A stretch of 17,989 bases of DNA. It comes from an uncultured Flavobacteriales bacterium (lineage in GTDB: Bacteria; Bacteroidota; Bacteroidia; Flavobacteriales_D; Parvicellaceae). The position numbers and the translations under genes are program-made. Positions 13,912 through 17,989 of this stretch are shown in pieces. Position 1 is the first letter of the stretch; each line of letters begins with the position of its first letter. Location of the stretch: positions 1 through 17,989 of the forward strand of contig CALKFX010000196.1 in assembly GCA_938084875.1 (NCBI GenBank). Direction: 5' to 3'. Under the pieces are notes generated by a model. The model was not told the origin of the DNA. It worked only from the letters and a program-made list of their open reading frames with translations, and ran no database searches.

Positions 13912-14553
13912 ATGAATGAAATTAAAAATATAATATTTGACTTAGGAGGTGTAATTTTAAAGCTAGACTATTCTAAAACAGAAGATGAGTTTAAAAAAAT
14001 TGGTGTTTTACATTTTAAAAAATTATACAGTCAAAAAAACCAAACGCTTCTTTTTGATGATTTTGAAAAAGGAAAAATAAAGCCAGAAGAGTTCATTTCT
14101 TCTTTAAAAGAATCTGAAAATTTAAATATTAAAGAAATCGATTTTATCAATGCATGGAATGCAATGCTTTTAGAAATTCCTGTTGAAAAGCTAGAATTTA
14201 TTGAAAATCTAAAAAAAAATTATAAAATATTTTTGTTGAGCAATACTAATGAAATACACATCAACAAATTTGAAGACGATTTACGAAAGAAAAATATGCT
14301 AGAGCAATTTTATAAATGCTTTGATAAAATATATTATTCTTCAAGAATGGGAAAGAGAAAACCTGATGAAATTTGTTTTAATCAAGTCTTAGAAGAGAAT
14401 GGATTAAGTGCTGATAATACCTTATTTATTGACGACTCTATTCAACATATTGTAGGGGCTGAAAAAATAGGAATTAAAACCTTTCATTTAGAAAAAAATA
14501 AATCTATACTAGATCTTGTTCCTGACATAATTCAATCAAAACACCACCAGTAG
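13912..14553 (+). CDS. HAD-superfamily phosphatase (YihX-like), 213 aa
   Basis: A HAD-like hydrolase with all four motifs: motif I IFDLGGVI (nucleophile Asp10; the second Asp position is Gly12, as in the YihX and haloacid-type subgroup), motif II LLSNTNE (Ser110-Asn111), motif III Lys150 in GKRKPDE, and motif IV LFIDDS (Asp174, Asp175). Residues about 18-90 form the helical cap. YihX removes phosphate from alpha-D-glucose-1-phosphate and related sugar phosphates; that specificity is likely but unproven here. The final 50 bases overlap the tail of the convergent methylmalonyl-CoA epimerase gene. The start (ATG 13912) is 79 bases from the divergent TonB receptor start. Confidence 0.9.
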   Translation: MNEIKNIIFDLGGVILKLDYSKTEDEFKKIGVLHFKKLYSQKNQTLLFDDFEKGKIKPEEFISSLKESENLNIKEIDFINAWNAMLLEIPVEKLEFIENLKKNYKIFLLSNTNEIHINKFEDDLRKKNMLEQFYKCFDKIYYSSRMGKRKPDEICFNQVLEENGLSADNTLFIDDSIQHIVGAEKIGIKTFHLEKNKSILDLVPDIIQSKHHQ

Positions 14554-14911
14554 ACTTAGGGTGAAGAAAACAAATAAGTTTATTATCCGCCCCTTGTTTA
14601 ATATCCCCAATAGCCTCAAACCCCAAATTAATAAGCCTTGCCAACTCCGAATGAATATTATCTACATGAAGTGCTAAATGATGCATACCTTGCCCGTTTT
14701 TAGTAATAAACTTTTTAATTGGGCTATCTTCCTTTGTAGATTCTAGTAACTCAATTTTAGATTCTCCTAGTTTATAAAAATAAGTTTTCACTCCCTCAGA
14801 TTCCACCAATTCGGATTTATAGCATGTTTCACCAAGTAGTTTTTCAAAAATTTCATTGCTTTTTTCAGGATTTTCTACTGCAATTCCAATATGTTCTATT
14901 TTTTTTATCAT
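14504..14911 (-). CDS. mce: Methylmalonyl-CoA epimerase, 135 aa
   Basis: A vicinal-oxygen-chelate fold enzyme that interconverts (2R)- and (2S)-methylmalonyl-CoA, linking propionyl-CoA and succinyl-CoA. Metal-ligand and signature segments are KIEHIGIAVEN with His7, SKIELLES, GMHHLALHV with His77/His78, and GGVLIELCQ with Glu127, matching the family's two paired beta-alpha-beta modules. Its length of 135 residues is normal. The C-terminus overlaps the end of the HAD phosphatase by 50 bases in convergent orientation, so the last 15 or so residues share DNA with the other gene. No terminator separates the two. The mutase genes that use its product are outside the window. Confidence 0.92.
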   Translation of the reverse strand: MIKKIEHIGIAVENPEKSNEIFEKLLGETCYKSELVESEGVKTYFYKLGESKIELLESTKEDSPIKKFITKNGQGMHHLALHVDNIHSELARLINLGFEAIGDIKQGADNKLICFLHPKSTGGVLIELCQEQDLV

Positions 14912-15065
14912 TGTTTCTAATTTATGAATTTAAGACCACTTACTGAATATAAAAAATAGATATAATTGAAAATTATATTTAAAGAACCCTTCTTTTGTAA
15001 ATAAACTTTTGAAAACTCTGTAAATAGCAGTATTTTCACCAAACTTTAATTTTAATTTGCATTTT

Positions 15066-15245
15066 ATGTTTGGGATTTTTAAAAAAAAATCAGAAAAAGA
15101 TACTTTACTGAAAAAGTACAACGCCTTAACAGAAGAAGCTTATAAGTTATCCCACTCTAACCGATCAGCAAGCGACCAAAAAACTAAAGAAGCCAATGAT
15201 ATTCTTGATAGAATTAAAAAATTGGAGTCGGAAGAAAATAAATAA
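15066..15245 (+). CDS. Lacal_2735-family small protein, 59 aa
   Basis: The frame can be extended 9 bases upstream to a TTG, but the ATG at 15066-15068 gives the family's usual beginning, MFGIFKKKSEKD. It is a short, highly charged, probably all-helical protein with the family features FKKKSE, a LLKKYNALTEEAYKLS helix, the SNRSASDQK turn and a second helix KEANDILDRIKKLE, which could form a coiled-coil hairpin. Lacal_2735 proteins are widespread in Flavobacteriia and have no known function. The gene ends 39 bases before the RNase R start in the same direction, so the two are probably co-transcribed. Confidence 0.85.
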   Translation: MFGIFKKKSEKDTLLKKYNALTEEAYKLSHSNRSASDQKTKEANDILDRIKKLESEENK

Positions 15246-15284
15246 GTTTTTTTCCTAAGAGTGTTTTTAAATTTATAATTTCTT

Positions 15285-17384
15285 ATGAAAGATCGTGAGC
15301 TTGCAGAAAGCATACTAAAAGTTACTAGAAAACATCCTGAATATAGTTACAATTACAAGCAAATAGCAGCTGTTTTAGGAGTTAAAGATGCATTTATAAG
15401 AAAAAGAATTGTAACCCTTTTGAAACAGCTTGCTAAAAATGGAGTATTAAAGGAAATAGAACGAGGAAAATACCAAATAAAAGAAGGTAGTAAAGAGCTG
15501 GTTGGTCATATACAAACAGTAAGTAAAGGTGGCGGATATTTTATGTCCCCAAAGATTGAAAAAGATATTTATATACATCCATCCAATCTTAAAAATGCTC
15601 TCAATGGAGATAAAGTTCTTATTAAAAGTAGTTTGTATAAAGGAAAAGAAGAAGGAAGAATTCTTAAAATAATTGACCGCGTAAAAAAAGAATACATTGG
15701 TATTATTGAGATTTCTGAAAAATTTTGCTTTTTCATCCCTGATGACAGAATGGTGAAAACACATTTTTTTATTGAAAAAAAACATATCAATAAAGCAAAA
15801 AATGGACAAAAAGTAAAAGTTAAATTTCTTTCATGGCCTAAAAATGCAAAAAGTCCTCAAGGTGCAGTAACAGAAATTATAGGGAGCCCTGGAGAAATAA
15901 ATGTTGAAATGAATTCTATTCTTTCTGAATTTGGATTTCCAACTAAATTCCCAAATCCTGTAATAAAAGATTTAGAATCTATTCCCACCCCAAATTATGA
16001 CAAAGAGGCGAAAAAGAGAAGAGATTTTAGAAAAGTAACTACACTAACTATTGACCCAATTGATGCGAAAGATTTTGATGATGCATTGAGTTTCAAAGAG
16101 CTAGATGATCAAATAACTGAAATAGGTGTGCATATTGCGGATGTGGGGCATTTTGTAAAAGAAAAATCTATAATTGATAATGAAGCTTTTCAAAGAGGAA
16201 ACAGTGTTTATTTAGTGGATAGAGTAATTCCAATGCTCCCTGAAAAACTAAGTAACGTCCTATGTTCTTTAAGGCCAAAAGAAGATAAATTAACATTTTC
16301 GGTAGTATTTAAAATCAATAATGAAGGCAAGGTTTTAGACACCTGGTTTGGCAAAACAGTTATTCACTCTAACCATAGATTCACCTATGAGGAAGTACAA
16401 GAAATTATTGAAGGCAAAAAAAATACTTTTTCCAAAGAAATTAATGTTCTTAATAAATTGGCTAAAATTATTCGTTCTAAAAGACTGGACAGTGGAGCGC
16501 TTAATATTGAAAGTTCTGAAGTTAAATTTCAACTTGATGACAAAGGCACTCCAATTGGAACCTATATAAAAGTTTCCCAAGAAGCCCATCAGCTGATAGA
16601 AGAGTTTATGCTTCTTGCTAATAAACATGTTGCAATAAAAATGGGTAAACCAGCAAAAAATAAACTTGTTTCTCCATTTATTTATAGAGTCCATGATGAT
16701 CCAAATGAAGAAAAACTCAATGATTTAAAAATATATTTAAAGTCAATGGGGTATGAAATAGTAAGAAAGAAAGATAAACCTATTTCTTTTTCTTTAAATG
16801 AAGTGATGCAAAAAGCGAAAGATAGAAAAGAACTTCAGTTAATTTCCCCTATGGTGATTAGATCTATGTCTAAGGCTGTTTACAGTTCTGATAATATAGG
16901 ACATTATGGTTTGGCATTTCAATATTACACCCATTTCACTTCTCCAATAAGAAGATATGCAGATTTAATTGTACACAGAAAATTAATTAAATCTATAGAA
17001 GAAAAAATTACCCATAGTAAAGATCAATTAGAACATACTTGTAACCATATTTCTAAAATGGAAAAACAGGCAGTTGATGCAGAAAGAGCATCGATTAAAT
17101 ATATGCAGGTAGTATTTTTAAAAGAGCGTATAGGTCAGCAATTTACAGGGATGATATCTGGCCTTACAGATTGGGGAATTTATGTTGAGCTTCATGAAAA
17201 TAAGTGTGAGGGAATGATTCCCTTAAACTCCATGAAAGACGATCAGTATTTTTACGATCCTGAAAAAAAATCTACAACAGGGTATAAAACTCGAAAAACC
17301 TATAAAATGGGTCAAGAAGTGAAAATAATTGTCAAAAAAGCGGATTTACATAAAAGACAAATAGACTTTAAAATTATCCACTAG
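15285..17384 (+). CDS. rnr: Ribonuclease R (3'-5' exoribonuclease), 699 aa
   Basis: RNase R degrades structured RNA from the 3' end and takes part in RNA quality control. Domains in order are an N-terminal winged helix (residues about 1-65), two cold-shock/OB domains (about 70-210), the RNB catalytic domain (about 245-570) and a C-terminal S1 domain (about 618-697). The four catalytic Asp residues are in TIDPIDAKDFDDALS (Asp257, 263, 265, 266), and the RNB signature HFTSPIRRYADLIVHRKL is at about 550-567. The length is normal, although there is no long Lys-rich tail after S1. The stop TAG (17382-17384) overlaps the stop of the convergent gene. It is preceded by the Lacal_2735 gene. Confidence 0.97.
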   Translation: MKDRELAESILKVTRKHPEYSYNYKQIAAVLGVKDAFIRKRIVTLLKQLAKNGVLKEIERGKYQIKEGSKELVGHIQTVSKGGGYFMSPKIEKDIYIHPSNLKNALNGDKVLIKSSLYKGKEEGRILKIIDRVKKEYIGIIEISEKFCFFIPDDRMVKTHFFIEKKHINKAKNGQKVKVKFLSWPKNAKSPQGAVTEIIGSPGEINVEMNSILSEFGFPTKFPNPVIKDLESIPTPNYDKEAKKRRDFRKVTTLTIDPIDAKDFDDALSFKELDDQITEIGVHIADVGHFVKEKSIIDNEAFQRGNSVYLVDRVIPMLPEKLSNVLCSLRPKEDKLTFSVVFKINNEGKVLDTWFGKTVIHSNHRFTYEEVQEIIEGKKNTFSKEINVLNKLAKIIRSKRLDSGALNIESSEVKFQLDDKGTPIGTYIKVSQEAHQLIEEFMLLANKHVAIKMGKPAKNKLVSPFIYRVHDDPNEEKLNDLKIYLKSMGYEIVRKKDKPISFSLNEVMQKAKDRKELQLISPMVIRSMSKAVYSSDNIGHYGLAFQYYTHFTSPIRRYADLIVHRKLIKSIEEKITHSKDQLEHTCNHISKMEKQAVDAERASIKYMQVVFLKERIGQQFTGMISGLTDWGIYVELHENKCEGMIPLNSMKDDQYFYDPEKKSTTGYKTRKTYKMGQEVKIIVKKADLHKRQIDFKIIH

Positions 17385-17989
17385 TTTTTCATAAAAGACT
17401 TTATTAAAATCTCTTCTCCTTGTTTTAAACTTATAGAATAATACCCTTTACTAAGTTTGGAGGTATTGATTTTAACACTATTTGATTGGACTTTTTTATT
17501 AGATAAAAGTTGTTTCCCCATAACATCAAAAATTGCAAACTCTGAAATTATTTTAGAGCTGGAAACAGTTAAGTTATTATTTGCAGGATTTGGAAAAATA
17601 GAGACATCGTTCTTGTTGGGAGTATTAATTGCAGTCGTATTTTCAAAGGAAATATTGATATTGTCAATATATAAGTCATTTCCTCCTCCGGATTCAAATT
17701 CAAATTTGAATCTGAAATTTTGAACGCAAAATGGGCCTATTAAACTAGTTATAGTAGCCTCTCTCCAGTCTCCAAATGAAGGTAAAAAGTTGTTTTGATC
17801 TGGAGCGGTAATTAGCTGGCTATACTGCAAAATTTTACGTACTGACCAGGTTTTACCACAATCGTTTGATGCCAGAACTTTTAAATAATCATTGTTGGTA
17901 GAATTTTTTCTAGCAAAGGCATATTTAAAATTGAAATACGCTTTGGTAGAATCTGATAAATCAAAGGTTTTACTTTCCAAAACATGTTT
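17381..17989 (-). CDS. T9SS-secreted protein, C-terminal part (possibly an M43-type metallopeptidase)
   Basis: The frame is open to the right edge of the window; codons for Lys-His-Val precede the first usable start (a TTG at 17978-17980), so the 5' end is outside. The visible 203 codons contain a jelly-roll/MAM-like domain (YFNFKYAFARKN, SNDCGKTWSVRK, FRFKFEFESGGGNDLYIDNINI) followed by a T9SS type A sorting domain of about 75 residues (VSIFPNPANNNL, FAIFDVMGKQLLS, SKGYYSISLKQGEEI). Such a pair often ends Bacteroidota M43 (pappalysin-like) metallopeptidases and other surface adhesins; the catalytic part cannot be seen. The stop codon shares the CTAG overlap with RNase R. Confidence 0.88.
   Translation of the reverse strand, partial: KHVLESKTFDLSDSTKAYFNFKYAFARKNSTNNDYLKVLASNDCGKTWSVRKILQYSQLITAPDQNNFLPSFGDWREATITSLIGPFCVQNFRFKFEFESGGGNDLYIDNINISFENTTAINTPNKNDVSIFPNPANNNLTVSSSKIISEFAIFDVMGKQLLSNKKVQSNSVKINTSKLSKGYYSISLKQGEEILIKSFMKN

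Noticed and set aside
14930..15121. 63-codon minus-strand frame between the epimerase and the Lacal_2735 gene
   Set aside because: It lies antisense to the Lacal_2735 start and is Phe/Lys-rich; no family features.
1..17989. CRISPR arrays, IS elements, rRNA genes or prophage genes
   Set aside because: No regularly spaced direct repeats, transposase or integrase frames, or rRNA-like sequences were seen on either strand.

Overview
The window comes from an AT-rich member of the Bacteroidota, most likely a flavobacterium-like marine or aquatic lineage (Flavobacteriales). The evidence is three proteins ending in Por/type IX secretion (T9SS) type A C-terminal sorting domains, a Lacal_2735-family small protein next to RNase R, tRNA genes without an encoded CCA, a promoter of the Bacteroidota TTG / TAnnTTTG type, no Shine-Dalgarno preference, and a methylmalonyl-CoA epimerase. 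It looks like ordinary chromosome with a patchwork of small lineage-specific genes. No phage, IS element, CRISPR array or complete defence system is visible.

Layout. Positions 1-747 hold the C-terminal catalytic half of an S9 (prolyl oligopeptidase family) serine peptidase, ending at a perfect palindromic hairpin that serves both strands. Positions 789-4815 hold minus-strand genes: a secreted hypothetical protein, a tightly packed set of three (MORN-repeat protein plus two small membrane proteins), and a second packed set of three (CPBP membrane protease family protein, short-chain dehydrogenase, polytopic membrane protein). Positions 4816-6779 hold a small membrane-anchored protein, a tandem pair of DoxX-like membrane proteins, and repeat-rich, gene-poor stretches. 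Positions 6780-7994 encode a secreted T9SS esterase/lipase. Positions 8035-9384 hold very small genes: two overlapping single-helix or two-helix membrane proteins, a 42-residue ribbon-helix-helix-like protein, and a Cys-containing secreted protein.

Positions 9431-10098 look like a scar. They contain a GC-richer patch with an unexplained open fragment, then a 5'-truncated DUF1566/Lcl-type gene whose reading frame runs into the 3' end of a tRNA-Ala(GGC) gene. After it come a second T9SS-secreted alpha/beta hydrolase, a tRNA with a CAU anticodon followed by a strong terminator, and a BtuB-like TonB-dependent receptor. The right end (13912-17989) is conserved housekeeping sequence: a HAD phosphatase and methylmalonyl-CoA epimerase that overlap tail to tail, the Lacal_2735 protein, RNase R, and the C-terminus of a further T9SS cargo protein that runs off the window.

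Taken together, the window encodes outer-membrane and extracellular functions (peptidase, two esterases, a T9SS cargo protein, a TonB receptor) interspersed with housekeeping genes. I do not see a convincing new multi-gene system. The best leads are the tRNA-Ala scar, the small overlapping membrane-protein pair, the tandem DoxX-like pair, the CPBP-SDR-membrane operon and two related AT-rich intergenic repeats.
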